Position numbers and translations under genes: made by a program. Positions 1 to 11,522 of a stretch of 64,000 nucleotides of DNA are shown here, one piece after another; positions within the stretch are counted from its first letter, which is position 1; each line of letters opens with the position of its first letter. Location of the stretch: NCBI RefSeq assembly GCF_001638985.1, contig NW_017265134.1:1302001-1366000 (forward strand), read 5' to 3'. Under the pieces are notes generated by a model. It did not search any database. It had not been told where the DNA came from and was given only the letters and a program-made list of their open reading frames with translations. Source of the stretch: Phycomyces blakesleeanus NRRL 1555(-). Lineage: Eukaryota; Mucoromycota; Mucoromycetes; Mucorales; Phycomycetaceae.

Positions 1-1751
1 GGTGGTTGGGAATGTACCAAAAGCACACCTGGAGGAATGGGCTCGGGTCCTTAACTAATATGAACCCACGGTCCTTTCGGTTGCGTACCATTGTAGTCAA
101 GTCAGCTGCAGAACCCAAAGCACGATCCACTCGATTCCCGAATCCTTGACGACCATAGAATGTCCAAGCCAAAAACATCTTGACCGCATCTGGCCGACGA
201 CCACAGCCAATTGTTCCTGCTCCGAGATCGTACGGATTACCATGGAAAAGATAGTCAGCTGCCAAAGAGTTGGCCTGTGCAAACAGCGCATGGGCCTTGT
301 GAGGTGTCAATAGCATCGAACACTGGAGTGGTACTCCGAGTAGCTTGTGCGGATTCAAAGTGAAAGTATCAGCCTATTGGTAAAGTACAAATGAAATTGT
401 TAATATAATTGCTATCCTCTCTTTTTGTTTTAAAAAAAATATTTTATATTTTCTCTACGATATTTCCCTAGATTCAACTTACTAATCCCGAGCCATCCAA
501 CCAGTTGGTGGTCTTTACAGCTGAGTTAGAAAATACAACAGATCCACCCCATGATCCATCCACATGCAACCAACAGTTGAATTGTTTAGCAACCGTTGCT
601 ATGGCCCGTATAGGATCAAATGCTCCCTTTTTGTTTGGTTTATATGTTAGCAGAATATTAACAGCCAGAGTTAGACTCACCAATACAGTTGTTCCTGCCG
701 TAGCATTCACAAAGAATGGTGTTTCTCCACGATCCACACTTTCTCTGATCAGAATTTCTGTATAAAAGAAGCACAATATATATATTAAATATAAATATGC
801 AAATATATATCATCACATCACATCACATCACATCACATCACATCACATCACATCACATTAGACCACTTCTTTACTTTTATTTTATTTTGCTTACCAAGCC
901 TATCTACTCGCATACGCCCGCATGAGTCTGTTGGAACTTTGATAATACTATTGGTACCTAACCCCATTACCTGAGCAGCCTTGTCAATACTGTAATGACT
1001 GGATATGGATGTGAATATTTTTAGAGGTCCATATTCTGCCCCAGGATAGGGACGAGGAAGATATCCAGTTTTGGTGATCGAAGGAAATAATTTGTTCCTA
1101 GCTGTAAACATAGCCAACAGATTTGAAGCAGATCCACCTGGGCACAACAAGCCACCAGAATTCTACGCATGATATAAATTTATACGTATAATATATGTAT
1201 AGTGATTTATAGCAATTATTACGATATTGTTGAAAGTGTTATGCATAAAAGTTGTGTGTACCTACTTCTCCCATATTCAATAATTCGCCGACTGCTTTGG
1301 TGACTTGTATTTCCATTAGTGTGAATACGGGTGAGACATGATAAACATGAGAATTTCCGTTGAGTACAGCAATGAGCATCTCGGAAATAACTCCAATAGG
1401 ATTAGTTCCCGCATAAAGCTTGTCCATAAACCGAGGATTCCAAGAATTCACACTGTAATCAAGAGTTTTCTTGATTAACTCAAATGTACCTACGAATTCA
1501 AAAGTCAGACTTTACTATCATTCTTCTGGAAACTATTTGATCAACTGTTTGCTTTATTACCATCAACACCCTTGCCGACGTTTGGGAGATCAAAGTCAAT
1601 GACTTTATACAGATCGTTTTGTGAAGTGTACTTGACAACAGCTTGGTCTGCATTCTGACCCTCCCTGACATCTATACAAATCAAAGTTATTGTTTACAAA
1701 TCCTTATATTTAATTTAAACTAAATCAAAAATTTAAATAAATAAAATGAAA

Positions 1752-1802
<51 letters not shown>

Positions 1803-1901
1803 ATAGATAAAAGATTGCCTACGTTGAACAAAAAGAGTCTTGGCCATGTCGAGCATTGTTTCTAGCTCGGTCGCGAGGTCTTTCCTGTCAGTTCCAAACA
1901 T
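1..1901 (-). CDS. PLP-dependent decarboxylase, glutamate/cysteine-sulfinate decarboxylase family (3' end beyond window)
   Basis: Group II PLP-dependent decarboxylase. Removes the alpha-carboxylate of an acidic amino acid such as glutamate or cysteine sulfinate; the substrate cannot be fixed from sequence. Exons read on the minus strand from an ATG at 1901 (MFGTDRKDLATELETMLDMA). Exon 1 ends at 1823; exon 2 is 1671-1561; later exons cover about 1491-1269, 1150-890 and two or more further blocks. Family landmarks in order are AGTNPIGVISEM, MLCPGGSASNLLAM (PLP phosphate region), VNATAGTTVLGAFDP, WLHVDGSWGGS (cofactor aspartate; most homologues have DAAWGG) and TLNPHKLLGVPLQCS, with the PLP-binding lysine. 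The visible end (LQVCFWYIP) is a conserved C-terminal block, so roughly 60-100 residues lie off the window. One intron (about 627-680) stays in frame and could be read through. Homology is sure; GAD versus CSAD/GADL1 is undecided. Confidence 0.88.
811..857. repeat. (CATCA)n pentanucleotide microsatellite
   Basis: About nine perfect CATCA units in tandem, lying in an intron of the PLP decarboxylase gene directly beside the exon that starts near 890. Likely length-polymorphic between strains. Confidence 0.9.
1734..1804. repeat. (AAAT)n tetranucleotide microsatellite
   Basis: An imperfect then perfect AAAT/TAAA run inside the first intron of the PLP decarboxylase gene (intron 1672-1822). No coding role is visible. 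Confidence 0.85.
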
Positions 1902-3430
1902 TATTCAAAGTAAATAGCAAGAGTGATAAGAACAGGGATAAGCTTGATAAAGATGTATAAGAGACACTCAATAAAAGGAAGATATTGCACCATCAGGACG
2001 GAACTGGAGTATAGATGGCAGCGGTACTCAAATGTCACATTGAAGCAAAGATATACAAGGCGTTCTACCTAGCTGTGGTGGTCGACCGGTAAAAACTAGT
2101 TGACCGCCCAAATATTCCTTTACTATTTATAGCAATGTGTGATAATATACTGCAAACCTGTCGCTGGTGTTTGCATTTTACCTCAATGTGCTGCTTATTT
2201 ATGGAACGAATTTACTGTTTATATGTGAAAATAAAAACTAGCCGACTGCAACTATAGGTAAACGTCTATAGAAATTAGCTCTTTGCCCTCAATTCAACAT
2301 ATTTTTAAACCAAGTGAAATTACATGATTTTTTGCAGTGTACTGTATGAAGCATTTTATCTAAGCATTATTGTTCATCAGCATTTCTTTCTTTTGCTTCT
2401 TTTGCTATTAATATATCTACCGTCCCTGATATTATATATATATATATATATATAAATATATATATATCAGAGTTATACAACCTCCTGGATCAAATCTTGT
2501 GTTTCAAGATGATCTATAGACTGTAAATACACCAAGGTTTATTTCAGTTTACAAATCAATCAGTCAATCATTCGATTAGTCAATCAGTCGATCAAATTTT
2601 TTGCATGAGAATAAGATATATATATATATCAAACAAAAGTGACATTCAAAGATTGTTCTTTTCTTATTAATTATGATATTACTAAGCTTATTCCATTAAG
2701 TAAAATAAACATATTTAATGATAATAATGACAATGATAATGACAGTAAAAGTAAAAATTGAAAGGCAAGTGCTTTCTTGACAACAAGAATAGTAATAATG
2801 GGTTGAAAATGAGACCCATTTGGTTTCTTGGTCACGTAATAAAGTTTTTTTTTTTCAGATAAGAAGAAACTAACAAGAAATAAATCTTAATATCAATGGT
2901 TGGATGTCGCTTTATATAAAAGCTTAGTTAATTACATATGATTTAGATACTCGCCAAGAACTGCTATTATTATTAATATAATTCTTCTTATTGATTTCTC
3001 CAAGATTCTGTATCAATCGAGAAGCTTAAAGAAGTATGTAATCCTATATTAATAGACTTGGTATAATTTGATCACTCTTACCAATCAATGACAAAAAAAT
3101 AATAATGTATATATGTATGTAAGATATATAATATAAACTAAAATAGTATAAAATAATATATATATAAATATAGTGGCTCAGCTTAAATCCAGGGAATAAG
3201 AAAAAAAAAAGACTCGAGTTAGTCATAGTTGTGACGTAAGTTTAACCGATAGGGAGCGAACTGGGGAAATTCAAATTTAGTAAACCTTGCTTTATGTTTT
3301 CTCAACTTCTTTTGTTTAACATCCAAAAAGATTGCTACAATTACTTCTTTAATTTACCACCAAAATATCATCCATCATTCAGCATCAGGCAACACCTGCC
3401 TTAGGTCCTTTTCCACATCCCGAGTCTCCG
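1902..3430. other. Divergent intergenic region between the decarboxylase and the W2-like protein gene
   Basis: No supported gene. It should contain both 5' regions, for a minus-strand gene starting at 1901 and a plus-strand gene starting at 3431. It is AT-rich and contains (TA)n runs around 2430-2465, 2615-2628 and 3105-3170. Near 2555-2595 there is a short degenerate repeat of the type CAATCAGTCAATCA. The short open frames here have no recognisable protein. Confidence 0.6.
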
Positions 3431-4909
3431 ATGAGCAAAAGCAAGCAACACTCCTACCATTTCATGTTACGTGAAATTCGCCGCCTTCGGTCTGAGAATG
3501 CTTGTCTCACCGAAAGCGTCAATATTCTCAGAGACGATTTGCGGGTCGAGCGCGACTCCCGAAAGATTGCAGACGAATGTCATCAAAAATTCTGTAATGA
3601 AGCCATAGATTGTCAAGCAAAACTAGAGAGCGAACTAGTCGAGAAACAAGAAGAAATAGAAGCCTTGAAAGAAGAGTTAGATGAAGTAAAAAGTTCTTCA
3701 AGCAACAGCAGCGGCATGTCATACCACGATGCGGCGTATTTTAAGAAACGGTCAGGGTTCTGGGGCTGTCATGATTTTGATAGTGACACCGAATATACAT
3801 CCTTACCTCCAATCGACCCCGACAAGGAAACAATTTCCATGGAACATGAAGACGACGACTATGAAGAAGAATACGACGATGACGATGACGACGATGATGA
3901 TGATGACACTCCTATATCTACATCTCCATTCCGCAGCTTCGGATCTGATCTTGTCGGATCAATCTTTGAGCAAGGTGATAGTGAGGACGAGGACCAGGAC
4001 CAGGATCAGGACCAGGACCATGGCGAGAACCCATCTCGCTCAAATGATACCCAGTTTGAACAACTGGCCTCATCACATCTTAGACAGGCGTTTGTTTCTC
4101 GACTGACAAGTGCACGTGCAAATCTAGAGTTAGACGATCTAATGATCAAGTACGACCCTTCAAATACAGTCCTTCTACGTAGCCTAGCCAACACATTTAT
4201 TAGCTGGTTATCTGAAACCGTCGAGCAGGCTGATGTCGATTCAGCAGGGACGGCTAAACTTATTGCTACACGAATTCAGGCAGACTTTTTACAGTTTTGG
4301 AAATCAATTTTGGAAAGACACATCCAAGACGAAGCCGAACAATGCCAGTTCCTTCAAGAAACTGAAAAAACAATTCTCAAAGCAAATACAAAACTACTCG
4401 CCGATAATTTCCACCGCTTATTAGTAATGTTGTATAAATATGACATTGTAGAAGGTGATGCGGTCACGACGTGGTGGCATGGCCAACTTGGAGGGCCACC
4501 AGAAACAGTTGCTGCTCGAATGCGCAATGTTACTCGTAAATTTGTCGAGTGGATCGACAGTAGTGAGGACAGTAACTCTGATATGTCTGATCAAGACACA
4601 GACACAGACCCTGACATTTGTGATGGGAGCGACTGCGATACTCTCATCGGCCAACACTTTGACGATCCCGATTCAAAAAATTCTAATGATGACAATGACA
4701 ATTCAAAGAACCCTCCCGAAATACTTGACAACCTCCTCGAACAAGACAAAGACTATTGTGTCTGCCAGTTCGATACTACAGCTCCTCTTCCTCCCTCCAC
4801 TCCCGCTAATTCCAGAACTACCCTCCCAGCATGTACATGCCCTAGTAAATATCTTCAAGAAGACGTATCCCCGTCAAAGCCGAAGAAAACGGTCCGGATA
4901 GCAATGTAA
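3431..4909 (+). CDS. Acidic coiled-coil protein with C-terminal eIF5C/W2-like domain
   Basis: Intronless, 492 aa, function unknown. Residues about 10-87 form a charged heptad-like coiled coil (MLREIRRLRSEN to EELDEVK). Residues 138-200 are extremely acidic (runs of D/E, then repeated DQ). Residues about 205-385 are helical and resemble the W2/eIF5C domain at the C-terminus of eIF2B-epsilon, eIF5 and BZW proteins. There is an AA-box-1-like segment LLVMLYKYDIVEGDAVTTWW (about 330-349) and an AA-box-2-like RKFVEWIDSSEDSNSD (about 369-384). In the known family this domain binds eIF2-beta or catalytic partners through these aromatic/acidic boxes. The nucleotidyltransferase and beta-helix parts of eIF2B-epsilon are absent, so this is not eIF2B-epsilon. 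The tail (386-492) is low-complexity and ends in KPKKTVRIAM. The domain call is by eye and could be convergent. Confidence 0.6.
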   Translation: MSKSKQHSYHFMLREIRRLRSENACLTESVNILRDDLRVERDSRKIADECHQKFCNEAIDCQAKLESELVEKQEEIEALKEELDEVKSSSSNSSGMSYHDAAYFKKRSGFWGCHDFDSDTEYTSLPPIDPDKETISMEHEDDDYEEEYDDDDDDDDDDDTPISTSPFRSFGSDLVGSIFEQGDSEDEDQDQDQDQDHGENPSRSNDTQFEQLASSHLRQAFVSRLTSARANLELDDLMIKYDPSNTVLLRSLANTFISWLSETVEQADVDSAGTAKLIATRIQADFLQFWKSILERHIQDEAEQCQFLQETEKTILKANTKLLADNFHRLLVMLYKYDIVEGDAVTTWWHGQLGGPPETVAARMRNVTRKFVEWIDSSEDSNSDMSDQDTDTDPDICDGSDCDTLIGQHFDDPDSKNSNDDNDNSKNPPEILDNLLEQDKDYCVCQFDTTAPLPPSTPANSRTTLPACTCPSKYLQEDVSPSKPKKTVRIAM

Positions 4910-7900
4910 ATAGTAGACCTCTTGGCCCCTTTCCATCTTCTCCTCCAGCTTGGAACAATGACATATATAAACTTTTTTTTCTGTATAAAAGATTTCCCCC
5001 TCTTCCCCTCCATTTTTCTTTTTCTTTTTATTCTTCTTCCTTCAATTTGTTTTATTTGTTATCTTTATTTTAAAAATGGTATATTTACCATACTTAATAT
5101 AATTCATATTTTTTCTCATTTCATTGTATCTTACGCTTCTGTAAAGATTGTTGGTATAGAAGCTTATGATTTGGCTACAGATTTTAATATTCAAAGAAAA
5201 GAAGACGTGTGATTTCTTTGTAATGTTTCACGTAGAGAAGATATCCTTTTCTTACATTTTCTTTGTATTGTCTTTAAGAGACTTGGCCCTACATCTCATT
5301 CGTTCTCTATTAGTTGTATAATAGAAATCACACAACGCACAGACCCGTTTGTACAATGTACATCATCATTGTACTTCTAAAAAAAATGGTGTATTCAAAG
5401 CCAAAATAAGATACAACCTGTTAATATTCTGTACTGGGTATTTTACAGCCACTTTTTCTTAAAAAAATGTCAGGTGTTAATTGTCACCACTCACATATGA
5501 AATTCTTGCTCTAAACAAGAGAAACACAAATTAACTGTACCATTCACTGATCACTATTATGATTAAAACTAATGTATTATTATTATCATAATCCCTTTGT
5601 AAATTTCATGATACACTGGTTTAATTGTCTACACGAGAGTACCATTGACTATAATTCTGTTTTGTCTTTATTTATTTCTTAGAAGGAAACTCATTTTTTA
5701 TATATATTTAACGTCTTGTGTAAACACAGTAACCGATATTTTGGGATATTTTTACCATACAAATCTTCTTAATTTGATGATCATCTTTTTCTTTTTCTTG
5801 ATATTTTTGTAAATTTAAAGAGTTTGTCTTTTCATTTTATTTTTTAGATTAATTTGAGAATTTGTAATACAAATTGATATGGATAGTGATACTGATATAA
5901 TAATCCTTCTATTTTTCTCATACCTTTGATTAAGTTAACATACCAGAAGGTCAGGGCATAAGACTACAGCTGAAAATATTTATGGGTGTTCCATTGAATA
6001 ACCATGGGATATATCTATATATATATATAAACTGTCTTTTCAAGCCCTTGTGTTTTAACCATATATTTATGTATTTTTGCTAACTGGTAGCTAATATTTT
6101 ATCCATACACCAATCTACTTCCCTTATCCTTTATACCAAGATAATATATTTTATATGTTTTATTTTATTTGGTGCTCCACGCTGTTTAAAGCAAGGATTC
6201 TTGATCTAATTCTTGACGTGTTATATAATTATTTGCGTATCACACTACAGAAGCCTTCCAATTTTTATTGCAGTGTAGAATATAATCTTATCTTGGGGGT
6301 AATAAACCAATTTATAGAAATTGATTTCCTAGTCTTTCTTGTGTTATTCAGATGCACCACTCAACCTCTTAATACATTCACAAATCTTTTCCAACGTAAT
6401 AGGGCACAGATCAGTAGGCATTAAACTTATAAAGTAAGCACACCGATCTTAAGGCTGTTTATTATGTTACTATTGCTGATGCTATACGTCTGTTGCTTAA
6501 GAAAGAATGCCATAACGGTTTGTATAGATATTTAGTTCCCAAGCTTAGAATATTCGCTAGCTAATGATTGGTTGTCACGGAGGTAGTTTTAAGTGTGTAA
6601 GTACCTGGTACGTGCATTTAGTTTCGGAAGTGTACTCCTAACAGACTCACTACCAGTAATAATATCAAGTCCGGGTTATAAAGAGTAATATAGTCTACAT
6701 ATTTAATAAGGAGAAAAACATGATATCGTTTGTTGAGCAAATACTTAATAATTTTTGTATGACAGTCTGAAATATTTTATTTTCGATTTAATTCAATTCA
6801 ATTCGATCCATTTTCACTGTAAACTAATATTAATAATTAAATTTTAACTTTTGATATAATTTGTAACTAATGGCCATTCAAAGATGTCCATTTGCTTCTC
6901 GTTTTATTGAGGTTAGTAACCAGCATCAATTGGAATTATTCTCCATTATACAACACAATATAACAGCCACGGGTTGAATTTTGACGACAATGCAAGGACA
7001 GATAGTATCTGTCAACAAAATACTCACCGCAAAAAAATAGTGGGATTAATATTCTTACCACCAATAGCTCTGACACCACCAGTGGAATTGCTAGCTAGGC
7101 TAGATATCCTTCACTTTGATACTATAAGTTTCGCACTTTCCTTTACCTATTACATTGTTTGTATCCAAGCTGAGCCTAGCTAGCAAGCATATCTCATTGC
7201 CTATAGGAGTCCAAAATTGTATAATATTTCATCAATATATGATCTCATATATTTCATAAGGCATACATACACAGCCTTCTGTGGAAGCTAAAACCCGAAT
7301 TGATATTGCTAGCTGACGTGATGATAAACAACAACAACAAAACGGTGCCAAAAAAACTTGGATGTAATATGAATATTGCTTTCAACATGCCTCCAAGCAT
7401 GGAGCACAGATTTTGCAATTGTGTGTTTAGACAGGATAGCTTTAAAAAAGGCTACCTAAAGACTTTACCAGCTGGTATCATCAGGGGAGAATGTTTCCTA
7501 CTGAGAGAGAATTGGTGAGCGGTCGTCCAAGAAGGGAGAGTTGTGCAATTGAAGTCAGTGGCACTTTAAAATATATAACATATAGAGAAAAAGTTATAAT
7601 CTAGTGTTGAAAAATAAAAAATAGAAATTAATAAAAGAAAACATATTGTCAGAGTTACTCTTTGCTTTGTGTTTAAGTGCATACCTTAACAGCTAAGATG
7701 CCGTAAATTTAGTAAATAGAAAAAGACTATGCCAGCACAATTCAAGAGGGGGAAATAACTTACAGAGAATCTATTAATGAAGTTTCCGAGCATGGCACAC
7801 GACGTATCACTCGTATTACCCAGAAAGGTTGGAGAAGCGACGAGGCAAAATTGTTTTTTTTTGTTAACAATAGCTGTGTATTGTTGCAAGATTATATTTA

Positions 7901-8685
7901 TTGTGATACTAACGCATGAATTTCAGCTAAACTTCCTCATCAGGATCGTTAATTCATACGCTGTTATTGGCAAGAGGACAAATGTTCACCAATTTATCCC
8001 TAGGATGGTTAGTTATATGTTCAACACGGCAGTCCTGGATTCCTTTAACTAATATTTTCATCAGTGGTTTCTTAGGAGTGACCTCCAAATAAAATCGTTA
8101 TTCTTCTCTTTTTATCCATGCCTGACTTTCTGCATACAAGATACTATCAAAAAAACCCCATAAACAATAACTGTTATCTTTATATTTATTTTAGACATAA
8201 TCCTTCTTTGAGAACGAAATCACTGGCATTCTTCTAACCTTTTTACTTGTTGTATATTTTACTGTGCTAATATTTAATAAGGTGCGAAGATGTGATAGTT
8301 ATCTGGAGAATATTTAGGAAATTAAAGGTTGGCACCGTCATTCTCACAAAATATATCAGTATATGTATGAAAACTACTAGATAAATCAAAATAAATGTTG
8401 GGAATAAACTATGCGAGTTACGTGACGATCGTGTGTGGGTGGAAGTGAAAAAGAGTGTATAAAGATATATATGATTTTACTAGCATAATCGAGCTCAATG
8501 TCGCAATTATTACCAACAAAGATCAGTCGAAGAAAAAAAAAGACACCCATTAATGAATTGAAGAACTGTTTTTATCACAATATTTTTGACCGATCAAATT
8601 GACAAACTTCAATATTGGGATAATACTGTCAACAAAGGAGCGTGCAAAGAAGGTACACTAGTAAATAACAATATCTGGAAATTAG
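4910..8685. other. Gene-poor AT-rich intergenic stretch
   Basis: About 3.8 kb with no gene I can support. Open frames at 4922-5212, 6155-6424, 6974-7183, 7300-7518 and 7777-8052 are short, have no recognisable domain, and their composition matches the surrounding non-coding DNA. The first few hundred bases presumably hold the 3' UTR of the upstream acidic protein gene. A 14-bp perfect inverted repeat (7088-7101 and 7173-7186) is the only structure noted. Confidence 0.5.
7088..7186. repeat. 14-bp perfect inverted repeat with 71-bp spacer
   Basis: TTGCTAGCTAGGCT at 7088-7101 is the exact reverse complement of 7173-7186. The arms contain the self-complementary core GCTAGC. No flanking target-site duplication is evident, so a mobile-element origin is only a possibility. 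Confidence 0.5.
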
Positions 8686-8689
8686 TAAG

Positions 8690-9098
8690 ATACTTTCAAG
8701 TATTCGAGTAGATGAGGTTCATTGACACTATCTCATTATTTAGGACAGTTTCAACAAAACTGCGCATATATGCCTCTTCAAAGTCATCCTCTCTGTCTGT
8801 ATTTGTATTTTTTTAACAGTTCGTTGTATCGCTCAAACCCAAAAATACAATATCCGTACACTGGACCAAAATTACGGGCGGTGCTGTGAATATGAAAGTA
8901 TATGTCAATGTTACAGGTGAGAATAATAGGAGGGTAAAGACGCGTGTACTGTTTACAGAAATTATCTAGACTGATGTTGGTATTGTTGAGGTCTTGATAT
9001 AATATCACAGTTTTTACAAGATTTTTACACATATTTTCAGAGTCAATACAGATATTCAGAGAGTTCAAAACAAGTTCCAACAAGGAGTAGATGACCAC
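8690..9098 (-). pseudogene. Transposon-derived remnant resembling the DUF4218 region of tnp2/CACTA-type transposases
   Basis: The minus-strand frame from 9098 reads NLVKTVILYQDLNNTNISL, then TCNIDIYFHIHSTARNFGP, then VYGYCIFGFERYNELLKKYK. Spacing and motif order match the conserved block 'C(T)xNxHxHxHxxxxxxDFGPVYxFWxFxFERxNG' of DUF4218, which accompanies tnp2-type DDE transposases. The frame stops at 8784. A one-base shift at the T-rich homopolymer near 8810 restores a plausible continuation (DDFEEAYMRSFVETVLNNE) resembling the family's 'xxxLMRxF' segment. I therefore read this as a frameshifted fragment rather than a host gene. No transposase catalytic domain or terminal repeats were found nearby. 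Confidence 0.55.
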
Positions 9099-9759
9099 CT
9101 AGGGCTTTAATATACGAATTTTTTTTTAATTTTACTTGTCACGAGAGTATATTTATGCACTGGGCAGTACCATTGTTTTTGCTGGTAATATTATCATTTT
9201 CTACTATTTTTTCCACAAGACTTTTGGCCATTCCAAAGGGAAAAATCTACATAATATCAGCGGTAGATTCAAGCATTAGCTTAAAAAAGCTGAAACAATG
9301 CAGCTGCTATTACAGAACAGCAATTTTCTTACTTTAGTATTCGACCTGTTTTCTATAACACTTCAAAGAGGTACAGCTGCAAATAAAGGTACTCACAAAA
9401 ATTTTCATTGATGCTATCTTCCAGGCAAAAGAAAATAAAACCAACAATTGCACTTATACTACATGCGCATCAGCTCCAAGTAAAATAAGAGGAAACACAT
9501 AGATATAAATCAAGGCACAAATTTGTGCTGCAGTTAAAGCAAATTTCATTGTTTCAGAATCCACGCATTGATCATAAAGAACCTTAATTTACTCCAAATG
9601 CAAAAAATAAAAATAAAAAACCAGCCAGCCAATCGGTAAAGAACAAGTCACCATAGAGCCACGACTCTTTCTCTCTTTCTCTATATATATATAGTTTTAT
9701 TTTATTTTTATTTTTATACTTTGAAGTAAAAAGACCTACTCTATTAAAGGTACACTACC

Positions 9760-11522
9760 ATGAAGTTCTCAATTGCTCAAGCCGCACTCCTTCTATCTGC
9801 TCAGGCTACATTGGTCCTGGGATTTTACGATAAACGGGATGCTGTTGTCGAATTGAATTCGAACAACTTCCGCTCTCAAGTATTGGACACCAATGTAAGT
9901 TACATTCCTTCAGCAACTTGGATTCTATTTCATTAACAAATATTTGTCACCTTAGAAACTCACAGCTGTAGAGTTCTATGCTCCATGGTGTGGCCATTGT
10001 CAAAAGTAATTGCCAAACATCTTAAAAAAAGGGAGAAATAAATATATTACGTTTAATTCTGACAGTTTATATATATATTTAAAAAAAAATCGTAGGCTGA
10101 CACCCGAATGGAAAAAAGCTGCTAATAACCTCAAGGGACTTGTTACTGTTGCTGCTGTCAATTGTGACGAAGAGGCCAATCGCCCTGTGTGCTCTCAATA
10201 TGGTATCCAAGGATTTCCAACAATTAAGATTTTCCGCCCTGAGCGCAATAAGAAAGGTTCAATTGTTAAGAAGCCTACAGGTAAGGCTAATTAAATAGAC
10301 ACACCGACACACACAGTTTGGGCATAATACCACAAAAAAATACGCAAATCTATTAAGGATTAGTAATAATAATGTTTTTTTTTCTAGATTATCAGGGTCC
10401 CCGTGAAGCAAAGCCCTTGGTAGATCATCTTTTATCTGTCTTACCTTCAGAAGTTCGATTTGTCAAGGATAATGCTGAAAAGGTCAAGTCCCAAAAGAGT
10501 ATAAGCATTGAAGATTTTTTGGCTAAAGATGTAAGTATATCAAAAATAGAACTTGATAAAGATGGTACTGGGGGGGGGGGGGGGGGGGGGGTTAGTGTTC
10601 TTCTAAACTAACAATAGTCAACAATTATACCAGAACTCCACTTTGCCAAAGGCACTTTTGTTTACTGATAAGTCGGCAACAACTCCACTTTACAAAGCAC
10701 TTTCTGCTGATTTTGCGAACCGAATGCTGATGGGCGAAGTAAAAAAGTCCGAAAAAGATGTAATGGAAATATTTGGAGTTCAATCTTTCCCAACCTTGGT
10801 GGTCATTACCCCGGAAAATGGCTCTATTAAATACGATGGAAAGTTGAAGCATGAGGCATTACACAATTTCCTGAGTAAGTATGCCTTGGCTGCAGAACCC
10901 ACCCAGAAGAAACCACAAGAAAAAGAAAAAGAAAAGGAAAAGGAAAAGCCAGCAAAAAAGGAGACACAGGCACCAGCTCCACTACCAACTGGTGAGTAAA
11001 TATATATATATAGGTGTGGGTAAGGGCAATAAATAGAAGAAGCAGTACCGAAAGCAACATTAGCAGCAACGACAAGAAAAGGTTAAAGAAAGCGTGTGTG
11101 TGCTAATCTAGATAATGAGTGTAGTAGAGGAAATTGTATCTGATGAGGTTCTGGGAAAGCACTGTCTTGACACTGGAAATATCTGCGTGATTGCAATTGT
11201 TCAGGAGGATAAAGACGAGACATTGGCTATGTTCAAGGCGTTGAATGAAGCTAGTAGTAACCCACCTTTGTTCAGATTCGGTTGGATGACTGACTTGAAG
11301 GCTACACAGATCATGGACAAGCTTGACCTTGTCCATGATTTCCCTACTCTCTTTATTTTACATCCCGGAAAGAAGCTCTACAGACCTTATATTGGTGCTT
11401 GGGATCAAGAAAAGATTAAGAGATGGCTCGGGGATATCTCATCTGGAAAGGTCTCTGCGTGGCCCTACAAAGGCGCTCTGACAATTTCCAATAGCGATAA
11501 ACAGTGGAGAGATGAACTGTAA
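9760..11522 (+). CDS. Mpd1-like protein disulfide isomerase, ER lumen
   Basis: Thiol-disulfide oxidoreductase helping oxidative folding in the ER. Six exons join in frame to 422 aa: 9760-9894, 9956-10005, 10096-10280, 10388-10530, 10634-10991 and 11125-11522. There is an N-terminal signal peptide (about residues 1-21). The thioredoxin domain has the active site FYAPWCGHC followed by VAAVNCD and the cis-proline segment GFPTIKIFRP. A second thioredoxin-like unit (LPKALLFTDK to QSFPTLVVI) lacks a CxxC. A Lys/Glu linker precedes a C-terminal domain ending in RDEL, a functional variant of the KDEL retrieval signal. One active site plus inactive domain matches yeast Mpd1 better than Pdi1. The last exon must start at 11125: the nearer AG at 11110-11111 would cause a frameshift. 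A TATA-like run lies near 9685. Confidence 0.87.
10570..10591 (+). repeat. 22-base poly-G tract in a PDI intron
   Basis: An uninterrupted run of 22 G on the coding strand within intron 4 (10531-10633) of the PDI-like gene. It lies about 40 bases upstream of the acceptor. Its length may be uncertain in the assembly, and such a run can form a G-quadruplex in RNA or DNA. Confidence 0.9.

Noticed and set aside
3980..4020. Repeat GACCAG(GAC/GAT) coding DQDQ as a possible CRISPR-like or satellite array
   Set aside because: Codon-level low complexity within an open frame; the units are six bases with no spacers.
7300..8052. Open frames of 72 and 91 codons as small genes
   Set aside because: No signal peptide, domain or splice continuation; an overlapping frame of similar length on the opposite strand suggests chance.
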